Positions 1 through 7,256 of a stretch of DNA of 13,032 bases are shown here, in pieces. The notes below the pieces were generated by a model. It worked only from the letters and a program-made list of their open reading frames with translations. It was not told the DNA's origin and searched no databases. The translations under genes were made by a program, and so were the position numbers. How positions within the stretch are numbered: the stretch's first letter is position 1; each line of letters opens with the position of its first letter. This stretch comes from Candidatus Uhrbacteria bacterium. GTDB taxonomy: Bacteria > Patescibacteriota > Patescibacteriia > UBA9934 > UBA11717. The stretch is taken from NCBI GenBank assembly GCA_003509895.1, contig DOMJ01000001.1, positions 5,515 through 18,546 of the forward strand. The letters are read 5' to 3'.

Positions 1-2357
1 TCGATGCGATTCAAAAATTCCGGACGAAACTGCTGCTTCATCAGATGCATAATTTTCTCGTGCAATTCACTGTCCTGACGTGAAGTTGCATCGTTCATAG
101 CTCCGTCTTCATCCCCATTAAATCCAATCGTGCTGCGCGTTCCGGAATCCAAAATCATATCTGATCCAATATTGGACGTCATGACGATAACCGTATTTTT
201 GAAGTTGATCTTACGTCCCTTGGTATCTGTAACGTGTCCATCGTCCAAAATCTGTAACAGAATATTAAAGACATCCGGATGTGCCTTTTCAATCTCATCA
301 AACAAGACAACCGAATAGGGATGACGACGAATCTTTTCTGTGAGCTGTCCGGATTCATCATGACCCACATAGCCTGGAGGCGAGCCGATCATCTTAGAAA
401 TGGAATGCTTCTCCATGTATTCAGACATATCTACGCGCACAATGCTTGATTCGTCATCAAACATAAATTCCGCAAGCGCCTTAGCAAGCTCCGTCTTTCC
501 AACACCGGTAGGTCCCAGGAAAATAAAACTGCCAATCGGTCTGTTCTCTTCAGAAATCCCCGCACGAGAACGGCGCAACGCATTAGACACGGCACGTACC
601 GCCTCCTCCTGACCAATAACGCGTTCCGACAGATTATCCTCCATGTTAGAGAGCTTCTCCATCTCGCTTTTCAGCATTTTTGACACAGGAACGCCTGTCC
701 AATTAGAAACAACACGGGCAATATCTTCCTCCGTTACCTCTTCCTTTAATAGTCCTCGTTCTGTCTGAAGTCCTTTGAGCCTTTCCTGATGCTCGTACAT
801 TTCCTTGTCCAGCTCCGGAATACGTCCGTAGCGGATCTCTGCGACTTTTTGCAGGTCTCCGCGGCGCTCCTCAATTTCCGCCTCGGCTCGGAGGGCATCT
901 ATGCGCTTGGAGAGATCTCGAATTGCGGTAATTTGATCCTTTTCTGCCGTCCAGCGCAATTCTAGCTCATTCACGCTTTCGGAGAGCTCATTGATTTCTT
1001 TATCCACAATCTCAAGGCGCTCCTTTGCTTTTTTGTCCTGCTCCAATTCCAAAGCAGCCTTTTCTATCTCCAAACGCTTCATATCATTTTTAAGCGTGTT
1101 GAGTTCCTCGGGCATACTGTCTATGTCCATCCGCAGCGCAGAACCGGCTTCATCTATTAAATCAACGGCCTTATCCGGCAAAAATCGATCGGTAATATAG
1201 CGTTGAGACAAATCTACAGCAGAAACAATAGCCGCATCGGTAATGCGTATGCCATGATGCAACTCATATTTGTCTTTAATACCGCGTAAAATAGCGATAG
1301 CATCTTCTCGATCCGGTTCCTCCACCATAATCGGCTGAAATCTGCGCTCCAAGGCGGGATCTTTTTCTATGTATTTTTGATACTCTTTAAGCGTGGTTGC
1401 ACCGACGGCCTTGAGTTGACCACGCGCAAGAGCGGGCTTTAAGATATTTGCCGCATCAAGTCCGCCACCTTCTCCGGATGCACCGGCACCAACAAGGGTA
1501 TGGAGCTCATCCACAAACAAAATATACTTTCCCGATGCATCGTCTATCTCGCGAATAATGGATTTTAATCTATCTTCAAATTCTCCTCTGTACTTTGTCC
1601 CGGCAACAAGGGCGCCAATATCCAAACTGATCAATTCCTTGCCCGCCAAACTTTCCGGAACATCGTTGGCCACAATGCGCTGCGCGAGAGCTTCAACGAT
1701 GGCGGTTTTTCCCGTACCGGCCTCACCAATCAACACGGGATTGTTTTTGATGCGGCGAGACAGTACTTGCATCACGCGACGAATTTCTTCATCTCGCCCG
1801 ATTACGGGATCCAGCTTTTCTTCTCGCGCTAAATCTGTAAGATTAATGGTGTACTTTTCCAATACATCTACGCCCGCTTCTGCATCGGGCGAATCAATCT
1901 TTGTGCTCCCACGGAGAGCCTTCAGTGTTTCAAAGACGGATTTATCTGTAACACCTTGCGCCGTTAAAATACGAACAACAGGCTTACTGGAAGCAATAAG
2001 ACCCAAAAAGAGGTGCTCCGTGGAAATGTAGGCATCTCCAAATTCTCTGGCAGCCTGTTCCGCATTTTGAAACGTTCTTGCGAGCGCTTCTGCCAGAAAA
2101 ACTTGACCTTGAGGTGCATGGGGAGCCGTAACACGGGGAAGCGCCTTTAATTCTCGCTCAACATCTGCTCGGATGAGCGTCAGATCACATCCAAGTTTTT
2201 GGAGAAGTGAAACAATAACGCTTTCTCCATTTGAAATAAGGGCGTGAAACAAATGAAGAGGTTCCAACTGCTGCTGACCCTGCTCAACAGCAAACATGTG
2301 CGCACGCTGAATCGCTTCTTGTGATTTTGTTGTAAAATTATTTGGCAACATGGACAT
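1..2357 (-). CDS. clpB: ATP-dependent disaggregase ClpB (Hsp100), C-terminus cut by window edge
   Basis: Hexameric AAA+ chaperone that threads aggregated proteins through its pore, normally with DnaK. I read 785 codons from ATG 2357 to the left edge, where the frame is still open at RPEFLNRI; about 80-90 residues should be missing. Domains: Clp N-domain about 4-150; first AAA+ module with Walker A GEAGTGKT (211-218), Walker B ILFVDELH (279-286) and pore loop KYRGEFE (255-261); second module with Walker A GPTGVGKT (615-622), Walker B VVLFDEIE (683-690) and pore loop GYVG (662-665). The long coiled-coil middle domain (about 412-535), with the RYGRIPEL signature, identifies ClpB rather than ClpC or ClpA. 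The start is ATG 2357 (MSMLPNNF) or the in-frame ATG 2351 (MLPNNF); the second fits the family better, but no good Shine-Dalgarno decides. Transcription is probably repressed by HrcA through the CIRCE just upstream. Confidence 0.97.
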   Translation of the reverse strand, partial: MSMLPNNFTTKSQEAIQRAHMFAVEQGQQQLEPLHLFHALISNGESVIVSLLQKLGCDLTLIRADVERELKALPRVTAPHAPQGQVFLAEALARTFQNAEQAAREFGDAYISTEHLFLGLIASSKPVVRILTAQGVTDKSVFETLKALRGSTKIDSPDAEAGVDVLEKYTINLTDLAREEKLDPVIGRDEEIRRVMQVLSRRIKNNPVLIGEAGTGKTAIVEALAQRIVANDVPESLAGKELISLDIGALVAGTKYRGEFEDRLKSIIREIDDASGKYILFVDELHTLVGAGASGEGGGLDAANILKPALARGQLKAVGATTLKEYQKYIEKDPALERRFQPIMVEEPDREDAIAILRGIKDKYELHHGIRITDAAIVSAVDLSQRYITDRFLPDKAVDLIDEAGSALRMDIDSMPEELNTLKNDMKRLEIEKAALELEQDKKAKERLEIVDKEINELSESVNELELRWTAEKDQITAIRDLSKRIDALRAEAEIEERRGDLQKVAEIRYGRIPELDKEMYEHQERLKGLQTERGLLKEEVTEEDIARVVSNWTGVPVSKMLKSEMEKLSNMEDNLSERVIGQEEAVRAVSNALRRSRAGISEENRPIGSFIFLGPTGVGKTELAKALAEFMFDDESSIVRVDMSEYMEKHSISKMIGSPPGYVGHDESGQLTEKIRRHPYSVVLFDEIEKAHPDVFNILLQILDDGHVTDTKGRKINFKNTVIVMTSNIGSDMILDSGTRSTIGFNGDEDGAMNDATSRQDSELHEKIMHLMKQQFRPEFLNRI

Positions 2358-2360
2358 AGA

Positions 2361-2387
2361 TTAGCACTCTCAATTCTAGACTGCTAA
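2361..2387 (-). promoter_or_regulatory. CIRCE operator (HrcA binding site) upstream of clpB
   Basis: The plus strand reads TTAGCACTC, nine spacer bases, then GACTGCTAA. The CIRCE consensus is TTAGCACTC-N9-GAGTGCTAA, so 17 of 18 arm bases match and the spacer is exact; the single mismatch is at 2381. It lies three bases upstream of the first clpB ATG and contains the -10 box in its spacer. CIRCE is the known operator of the heat-shock repressor HrcA, usually before groESL or dnaK operons. HrcA control of clpB is inferred from the site; hrcA itself is not in the window. Confidence 0.88.
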
Positions 2388-2401
2388 CCTTGTTTCGTCA
2401 A
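2373..2401 (-). promoter_or_regulatory. sigma70-type promoter of clpB
   Basis: On the minus strand, -35 TTGACG (2401-2396) is followed by exactly 17 bases and -10 TAGAAT (2378-2373); each hexamer matches consensus at 5 of 6 positions. The -10 sits in the spacer of the CIRCE, so bound HrcA would block RNA polymerase directly. The predicted start of transcription near 2366 leaves a leader of only about 9 bases before ATG 2357, or 15 before ATG 2351. Confidence 0.75.
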
Positions 2402-2461
2402 GCCTGTATGTGGACAAATGGCCTGTCTTACAGATACCATACTAGTGAACACCGATCGTTT

Positions 2462-3016
2462 ATGCCACGCGTCTTCTTTGCCCTTGAGATTGAAAGGACG
2501 GCAGCACCTGTTTTTCTCACGATGCAGGCGATCCTTCGTAGAAACGTACGCGATAAACGCGTGCGATGGGTTCGTGAGCAGCAGTTTTATATTGCGGTGC
2601 ATTTTGTGGGGGAGGTGAGTCACGAAACGGCTCAACGCCTCAAGGGAGATCTACTGCTACTTTCACGGCAACCAATCGAGCTCACCACATGGACGCTAGA
2701 TATTTTTCCAACAAAGGAGTATCCGCGCACGATTGTGTCACGCTTAGCCGATTTAACGTCTACCGCGTTTCAACTGCATGCGGCTCTTGTACCCATTTTG
2801 CTTCGTGCCGGCCTCTCTGTGGATGTTTCTCCTTGGAATCCGCATTTGGTGCTTGCTCAAGTTCAGCCGGGTGGGGGAGCCATTCACCTCCATTTGGAAG
2901 AGATTCATGACCCACAATTCTCATTTTTCGTGCATTCCGTCACACTATTTGAAACGATACCGGGTCTTGCGGTAAAATACGTCCCCTTAGCATCCGTAGA
3001 ACTGGAAAGACCATGA
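2462..3016 (+). CDS. ThpR/LigT-like 2H-phosphoesterase homologue with degenerate active site
   Basis: 184 residues from ATG 2462 (MPRVFFALEI), which matches the usual family N-terminus; the frame is open further upstream to 2390, but that extension does not resemble the family. ThpR proteins hydrolyse RNA 2',3'-cyclic phosphates using two HxTx motifs. Here the first motif region (residues 42-51, FYIAVHFVGE) has Tyr43 where the His belongs and Ala45 for Thr; the second (NPHLVLAQV, 127-135) keeps His128 but has Val130 for Thr. The fold signature, including FVGEV and the C-terminal LFETIPG segment, is retained. I infer that it is catalytically inactive or altered. Its stop overlaps the start of the next gene (ATGA, 3013-3016), implying translational coupling. 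No clear Shine-Dalgarno is visible. Confidence 0.8.
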   Translation: MPRVFFALEIERTAAPVFLTMQAILRRNVRDKRVRWVREQQFYIAVHFVGEVSHETAQRLKGDLLLLSRQPIELTTWTLDIFPTKEYPRTIVSRLADLTSTAFQLHAALVPILLRAGLSVDVSPWNPHLVLAQVQPGGGAIHLHLEEIHDPQFSFFVHSVTLFETIPGLAVKYVPLASVELERP

Positions 3017-3792
3017 ACACAAACCAGGTAGAATTTTTTGACATCCCGATTGATCGTCTCACACAACGCACCCTTGAGCTTAAATTGTCGCAGGCGCTTG
3101 ATGAACTTGGACAAGTCCTTATTGCAACACCAAATCCGGAGATGCTCCTCGCAGCGCATCAGGATGAGGAAATCGCCAGAATTTTGCGGAGTATGCATAT
3201 ACGTATACCGGATGGGTTTGGTGTATCGCTCCTGTCTCGCCTCACAGGGCAGGGCCCCTTACGACGTTTTCCGGGTGTGGATGTACTTTTGGACCTCTGC
3301 CGGCTTGCAGGTATGCGAAAAATGCATGTTGCCATAATTGGTGGATGGTGAGAGGACACCGCTCGTGCAGGCGCTATTTTAGAGGCTGCATTTCCGGGAT
3401 TACGCGTTTCATCCTTGAGCGATATGCGCATTCATTGGGACATTGACGAGTGGAATCAACCGGAAGATCTGCTTTCTCGCGTTCAGCAATTGGCACCGGA
3501 TATTTTGGCAGTCGCGCTGGGTGGAATGGGGTACTCAAAGCAAGAACGTTGGATTGTAAATCACGCGCCTCAATTTCCATCCGTTCGTGTTGCAATAGGT
3601 GTTGGCGGCGCTATCGATATGATCTCCGGTAGAACAATGCGAGCACCTGCTTGTATGCGTTCAATCGGCTTAGAATGGTTTTGGAGGCTATTAAGACAAC
3701 CAAGCCGCCTTGAGCGAATTTACAGAGCGGTTGTTCGCTTTCCAATCGCTGCTATTTCCGATAGACTGCGGGTACACAGAGAGGTCCGATAA
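3013..3792 (+). pseudogene. WecG/TagA/CpsF family glycosyltransferase (GT26) interrupted by in-frame TGA
   Basis: The family transfers N-acetylmannosaminuronic acid or N-acetylmannosamine to lipid-linked GlcNAc in surface-polymer synthesis (WecG in enterobacterial common antigen, TagA in wall teichoic acid). Codons 1-112 carry the substrate-site motifs TPNPEML (Thr39) and PDGFGV (Asp67). Codon 113 is TGA (3349-3351). The same frame then continues without another stop to TAA at 3790-3792, with the family's second half: GGMGYSKQERW, VGGAIDMISG, RAP and GLEWFWRLL. The total of 259 residues plus the stop is normal length, so only one base separates it from an intact gene (for example GGA, CGA or TGG to TGA). 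No ATG restart lies close to the stop; the next in-frame one is at 3424. It could be a true nonsense mutation, readthrough or a sequence error. Confidence 0.85.
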
Positions 3793-3826
3793 TGGACTCA
3801 CTTCTGTTTATACTATGGATACATGT

Positions 3827-5281
3827 ATGAAAGAACGAACACGTTTTGCTCCAAGCCCAACGGGCCTTTTACACATTGGCGGCGTGCGTACCGCGCTGTA
3901 TGCGTATTTTTTGGCAAAGCAGACCGGGGGGGATTTTCTTTTACGTATTGAGGACACGGATCAGGCGCGCTCTGTGGATCAAGGTGTAGAAAACATTGTG
4001 CATACACTGCAACGGCTGAATATTCAACCGGATGAGGGTGTTGTGTCTAAAAACGGTCATGTAACAGAAGTGGGGGAGTACGGACCCTACCAACAGTCAA
4101 AGCGACTCACCGTCTACGCACAATACGCACAACAGCTCCTCGCAAACGGACACGCCTACCGCTGTTTCTGTTCTCGTGAACGCATGGATCAAATAAGAAA
4201 AGAACAGCAACAAAATAAAGAGCAACCGAAATACGATCGTCACTGCCTTCATGCATCCGATGCAGAGATAGAGGCGCAACTTACAGCCAATGTTCCATAC
4301 GTGATTCGATTACACGTGCCGGAAGGAAAAAGTATCATTCACGACGTGATTCGGGGAGATATTACGTTTGATCATCGGGAAATGGATGATCAGGTTTTAA
4401 TGAAGACGGATGGGTTTCCAACGTATCACATGGCCGTTGTCGTGGATGATCACCTTATGGAGATCACCACCGTGATTCGCGGTGAAGAATGGCTGTCGTC
4501 CACCCCAAAACATTTGATTCTCTACAAGATGTTTGGATGGCAGGCACCTCGTTTTGCGCACGTACCACTCCTTCTGAATGCCGATAGGTCCAAACTTAGC
4601 AAACGGCAGGGGGACGTTGGTGCCGAACAGTATCTGGATAAAGGGTATCTCGCAGAAGCGCTCGTCAACTTTATTGCCACGCTTGGATTTAATCCAACAG
4701 GGGATAGAGAAGTCTATTCAAAACAAGAATTGATTGATCTTTTTGATCTCAAAAAAGTGAACAAGGGCGGAGCGGTTGTGAATTTTGAAAAGCTTGATTG
4801 GATGAACAAACAATATATGCAAACGATGAGTGGGGAAGAGCTTTCCCGACGCATGCACGCTTTTGGACTTGTTCTGACGCCCGATCAATATAGATTTGTC
4901 GATATAGAAAAAGCGCGAGCAACCACGCTAAAAGACCTCGCAGATCATGTGAGGGCACTTCTTTCTCTGCCGGATTATGATCCTACGTTACTCGTTTGGA
5001 AAAAATCTGACGCGCACGATGCCAGAGAAATGTTAAAGGCGGCAGCAGGATACGTAAAGGCCTATGGGGACATAAACATACTGGCAGAGTTTGAGCTCTC
5101 CATGAAGGAATGGATAAAAACCGAAGGGTTGCAAACTGGAAACATTCTCTGGCCCATGCGCATTGCGTTATCCGGAAGAGAGGTCTCGCCAAGTCCGTTT
5201 GAGCTCGTGTACGCCCTCGGGACAGAAGAAACGTTGCACAGATTTGAGGTCGCCATTCGATCTCTAGAAGGAACACGTTGA
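3827..5281 (+). CDS. gltX: glutamyl-tRNA synthetase
   Basis: Class I synthetase that charges tRNA-Glu, and in many bacteria without GlnRS also tRNA-Gln. 484 residues from ATG 3827 (MKERTRFAPSPTG), near the usual family length. The HIGH-type motif is PSPTGLLHIGG (residues 9-19) and the KMSKS-type motif is KLSKR (256-260), followed by QGDVG. The helical anticodon-binding part follows, with typical FDLKKVNKGGAVVNFEKLDW text. The frame is open upstream to 3710, but those residues overlap the previous gene and are not family-like; an in-frame ATG at 3815 is a possible alternative start. A TATACT hexamer at 3809-3814 could be a local -10, but no -35 is convincing. The TGA stop lies four bases before the next start, suggesting cotranscription. 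Confidence 0.97.
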   Translation: MKERTRFAPSPTGLLHIGGVRTALYAYFLAKQTGGDFLLRIEDTDQARSVDQGVENIVHTLQRLNIQPDEGVVSKNGHVTEVGEYGPYQQSKRLTVYAQYAQQLLANGHAYRCFCSRERMDQIRKEQQQNKEQPKYDRHCLHASDAEIEAQLTANVPYVIRLHVPEGKSIIHDVIRGDITFDHREMDDQVLMKTDGFPTYHMAVVVDDHLMEITTVIRGEEWLSSTPKHLILYKMFGWQAPRFAHVPLLLNADRSKLSKRQGDVGAEQYLDKGYLAEALVNFIATLGFNPTGDREVYSKQELIDLFDLKKVNKGGAVVNFEKLDWMNKQYMQTMSGEELSRRMHAFGLVLTPDQYRFVDIEKARATTLKDLADHVRALLSLPDYDPTLLVWKKSDAHDAREMLKAAAGYVKAYGDINILAEFELSMKEWIKTEGLQTGNILWPMRIALSGREVSPSPFELVYALGTEETLHRFEVAIRSLEGTR

Positions 5282-5285
5282 ACCT

Positions 5286-6509
5286 ATGCAGACACGTCAC
5301 ATCTTTCAACGATACGTTGTTCTTCCGGGGCTTCTCGCCATCTTTTCTATGGGCGTTTTTGTGCTGCATACCTCTGCAACATCTGTTGATCAGCTTTCAT
5401 CTGACATAGAGAATAAACAAGCGGAAATAGACGGGATTCGTCATAAGATCGATCAATACCAAGACAAGATTATTAAGGCAGAACAACAGCAACAGAGCCT
5501 TTCCAACGAGCTTTCCATACTCGAGAACCGTGTCCAAAAAACACAACTTGATATTCAATCAGCTCAACTTTCTATAGACAAAATTGAGCTGGAGATGAAC
5601 AAGACCCGCGAGGAGATTCTCGTGGCCGAGCAGCAAATCATCGAGGCGCGCAGCATGATCAGCCTTGTGCTCAAAGAACTGTATCGTGTAGATGACGCGG
5701 GGCCTATTGAAGTCCTCTTTGGGCACGACGTTTTTTCTGATTTTTTTGATCAGGTGCAGTATTTGGAAACGTTGCAGGACGACCTGTCCCTTACATTAGA
5801 ACGAATAGAAACCTTAAGTGCGCAACTTACTTCACAGCAGGAACAGCAAACAGAGCAAAAGGACAGGCTTGTTTCTATGCGTGAAGAATTACAAAAAACC
5901 AAACTGAAGTTAGATCAAGAGAAAGCAGCAAAGGACTCGCTTCTTGCGGTCGCCGCCAACTCAGAAGCGCAATTTGGTTTGCTGCTTCGCGAATTAAGCG
6001 AGGAGCGACAATATATTCAGACGCAGATTTTTAGACTTCAGGAGGAACTGAATCAACGTATAGATGAAGGGGATGAACAGGCACAAGAGCTCATTGGACC
6101 CACAATTCTTTCCTGGCCCGTCTCAGGCCCTATTATTACGGCGACCTTCCATGATCCAACGTATCCGTTTCGACACCTCTTTGAGCACTCGGGTCTAGAT
6201 ATGGCCGTTCCTTATGGGACGCAGGTGAGAGCGGCGGCACCGGGATATGTTGCATGGGCTCTTACCGGGCGCAGCTACGGAAACTACATCATGATTATTC
6301 ATGCAAACGGCATAGCAACGCTGTACGCCCATCTCTCGCAAATGGATGTAAAAGCAGATCAATTTGTAGAACGAGGCCAACCCATTGGCAAAAGTGGTGG
6401 CATTCCGGGAACTCCCGGTGCAGGACTCTCCACGGGAGCTCACCTTCATTTTGAAACCCGAGAGGATGGAATCCCTGTGAACCCTTACTCCTATCTCGTA
6501 AATGAATAA
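5286..6509 (+). CDS. coiled-coil M23 family peptidase (LytM/EnvC-type murein hydrolase)
   Basis: 407 residues. An N-terminal hydrophobic segment (about 11-30) acts as signal peptide or membrane anchor. A long coiled coil rich in Gln, Glu and Lys follows (about 33-265), then a C-terminal M23 domain (about 280-405). The zinc and catalytic residues of M23 enzymes are all visible: His301xxxAsp305 in HSGLD, His349 in LYAHLS, and His386 and His388 in GAHLHFE. Unlike the degenerate LytM domain of E. coli EnvC, this one could therefore be an active endopeptidase cutting peptidoglycan cross-bridges, working outside the membrane in growth or cell separation. ATG 5286 starts four bases after the gltX stop; AGAAGGAA at 5265-5272 is a possible but distant ribosome binding site. 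A strong terminator begins inside the last codons. Confidence 0.92.
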   Translation: MQTRHIFQRYVVLPGLLAIFSMGVFVLHTSATSVDQLSSDIENKQAEIDGIRHKIDQYQDKIIKAEQQQQSLSNELSILENRVQKTQLDIQSAQLSIDKIELEMNKTREEILVAEQQIIEARSMISLVLKELYRVDDAGPIEVLFGHDVFSDFFDQVQYLETLQDDLSLTLERIETLSAQLTSQQEQQTEQKDRLVSMREELQKTKLKLDQEKAAKDSLLAVAANSEAQFGLLLRELSEERQYIQTQIFRLQEELNQRIDEGDEQAQELIGPTILSWPVSGPIITATFHDPTYPFRHLFEHSGLDMAVPYGTQVRAAAPGYVAWALTGRSYGNYIMIIHANGIATLYAHLSQMDVKADQFVERGQPIGKSGGIPGTPGAGLSTGAHLHFETREDGIPVNPYSYLVNE

Positions 6510-6545
6510 GACCTGGTAAGCGAGCGGTCTTATTCATTTATTTTG
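6499..6545 (+). terminator. rho-independent terminator after the gltX-M23 peptidase genes
   Basis: A perfect 15-bp stem, TAAATGAATAAGACC (6499-6513) with GGTCTTATTCATTTA (6526-6540), encloses a 12-base loop and is followed by TTTTG, giving a T-rich 3' flank on the plus strand. The 5' arm contains the last codons and the TAA stop of the peptidase gene. On the minus strand the flank after the stem lacks a T tract, so I read it as a plus-strand terminator. Confidence 0.85.
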
Positions 6546-6934
6546 TGCGCTCATTTTTGCCCTGTGTTGATTTTAGACGTAGTTGAGGCCATCTTGTAAT
6601 GAGATTGGGCACAGAGCGGCCCATGGCGATGCAGGGGAGAGTATTTAGGTTTTAAGAAAGAACAAGAACGGATTATAACAGTACAGACTTGAGAGAAGCG
6701 TCCGCGAGAACAGGAAACCACTCAACAACCCTTATCGTACGGCTCGTATTTTAATGTGTCGTGCAATATACCTTTTACGACGCATTTGTATTTTTTTCTC
6801 CTACACCTTGGCACTGTAAGGAGAGGTCTCTCTGCTAAGATCCTTCGGTTTGTGCTCGCACGTCTAGGTAGAGGCTTATTACATCTTGTCACGACAAAAT
6901 ACGTCACCTGTACTGTTTCAGCATAATTGCAGCG

Positions 6935-6976
6935 TTTTCCCTCGTTATCCGTCGGTAAAGTGACTAAGAGGGAAAA
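6935..6976. repeat. 9-bp inverted repeat in the intergenic region
   Basis: TTTTCCCTC (6935-6943) and GAGGGAAAA (6968-6976) are perfectly complementary across a 24-base loop. It lies just before the T5-flanked hairpin at 6993-7031, and both could be stem-loops of one RNA. No known family is recognised. Confidence 0.5.
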
Positions 6977-6992
6977 TCAAAATTGACCTATG

Positions 6993-7031
6993 TTGATTTG
7001 AGAGGTCCTGGTATGCCTCTCATCAATTTTT
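6993..7031 (+). terminator. terminator-like hairpin with T5 tail, possibly the 3' end of a small RNA
   Basis: TTGAT, two unpaired T and GAGAGG (7000-7005) pair with CCTCTC (7016-7021) and ATCAA (7022-7026) around a 10-base loop, followed directly by TTTTT (7027-7031). No coding gene ends here on the plus strand, and the previous terminator lies about 450 bases upstream. It may therefore end an unannotated plus-strand transcript. The bulge and the AT-rich lower stem make it weaker than the other terminators here. Confidence 0.5.
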
Positions 7032-7162
7032 AAATTATTTTATAATGTCTCGTACAGTTTTTTTGACCCCTCTGGCGGATATTTTACGTTGTCCCTTTAT
7101 TTATTCGCATGACATACGCTTACAAAATTCTTCTCATGCTCACCTTCCCCTCGGCCCTCCCC

Positions 7163-7199
7163 CGACATTTTGTGTCGTAAAATATAAAACAAAATGTCG
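7163..7199. repeat. 11-bp perfect inverted repeat downstream of the DUF378 gene
   Basis: CGACATTTTGT (7163-7173) and ACAAAATGTCG (7189-7199) are exact inverted copies around 15 bases. CGACA (7163-7167) can also pair with the nearer TGTCG (7173-7177), so two exclusive hairpins are possible. No T tract follows on either strand, so it is not an ordinary terminator. It could be a protein-binding site or an RNA processing or stability stem beyond the DUF378 terminator. Confidence 0.55.
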
Positions 7200-7205
7200 C
7201 AATAC

Positions 7206-7245
7206 CACATAAATAAAAAGACAGCCAGATGTGACGGCTGTCTTT
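7206..7245 (-). terminator. rho-independent terminator of the DUF378 gene and upstream operon
   Basis: On the minus strand AAAGACAGCC (7245-7236) pairs with GGCTGTCTTT (7226-7217) over a 9-base loop, and the 3' arm runs into a T-rich tail (TTTTTATTTATG). The stem begins 11 bases after the DUF378 stop codon. Stem, loop and tail are all typical. Confidence 0.88.
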
Positions 7246-7256
7246 GCTCCTCTCTC

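Larger units (their letters stand above)
6541..7215. other. long intergenic region with inverted repeats, no convincing protein gene
   Basis: About 675 bases between the plus-strand peptidase terminator and the minus-strand DUF378 terminator. Short open frames occur (for example minus 6722-6907, 61 codons) but resemble no family and look like chance. I found no tRNA T-arm, no RNase P GAGGAAAGTCC motif and no tmRNA ends. What stands out is structure: paired arms TCTCCT/AGGAGA (6797-6824), TTTTCCCTC/GAGGGAAAA (6935-6976), a hairpin followed by T5 (6993-7031), and an 11-bp inverted repeat (7163-7199). A minus-strand TGTTATAAT (6680-6672) matches an extended -10 box. The region may hold a small RNA or regulatory DNA; I cannot name a family. 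Confidence 0.6.

Noticed and set aside
3349..3351. UGA read as glycine (code 25, as in Gracilibacteria/Absconditabacteria) or as tryptophan (code 4)
   Set aside because: TGA ends gltX at the expected length and forms ATGA stop/start overlaps at 3013-3016 and 10128-10131, while clpB, serS and mrdA contain no in-frame TGA. A recoded genome would use UGA often inside genes.
3710..3826. N-terminal extension of gltX from the upstream in-frame start
   Set aside because: The 39 extra residues overlap the end of the wecG frame and do not resemble GluRS; the conserved N-terminus begins at MKERTRFAPSPTG.
6722..6907. 61-codon minus-strand open frame in the long intergenic region
   Set aside because: It is rich in Arg, Lys and Cys with no family likeness, has no promoter or ribosome binding site in place, and overlaps structured sequence; it looks like chance.
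6541..7215. RNase P RNA, tmRNA or tRNA in the intergenic region
   Set aside because: No GAGGAAAGTCC-type P4 sequence, no TTCGANTC T-loop with paired arms and no CCA-ending acceptor stem could be found on either strand.
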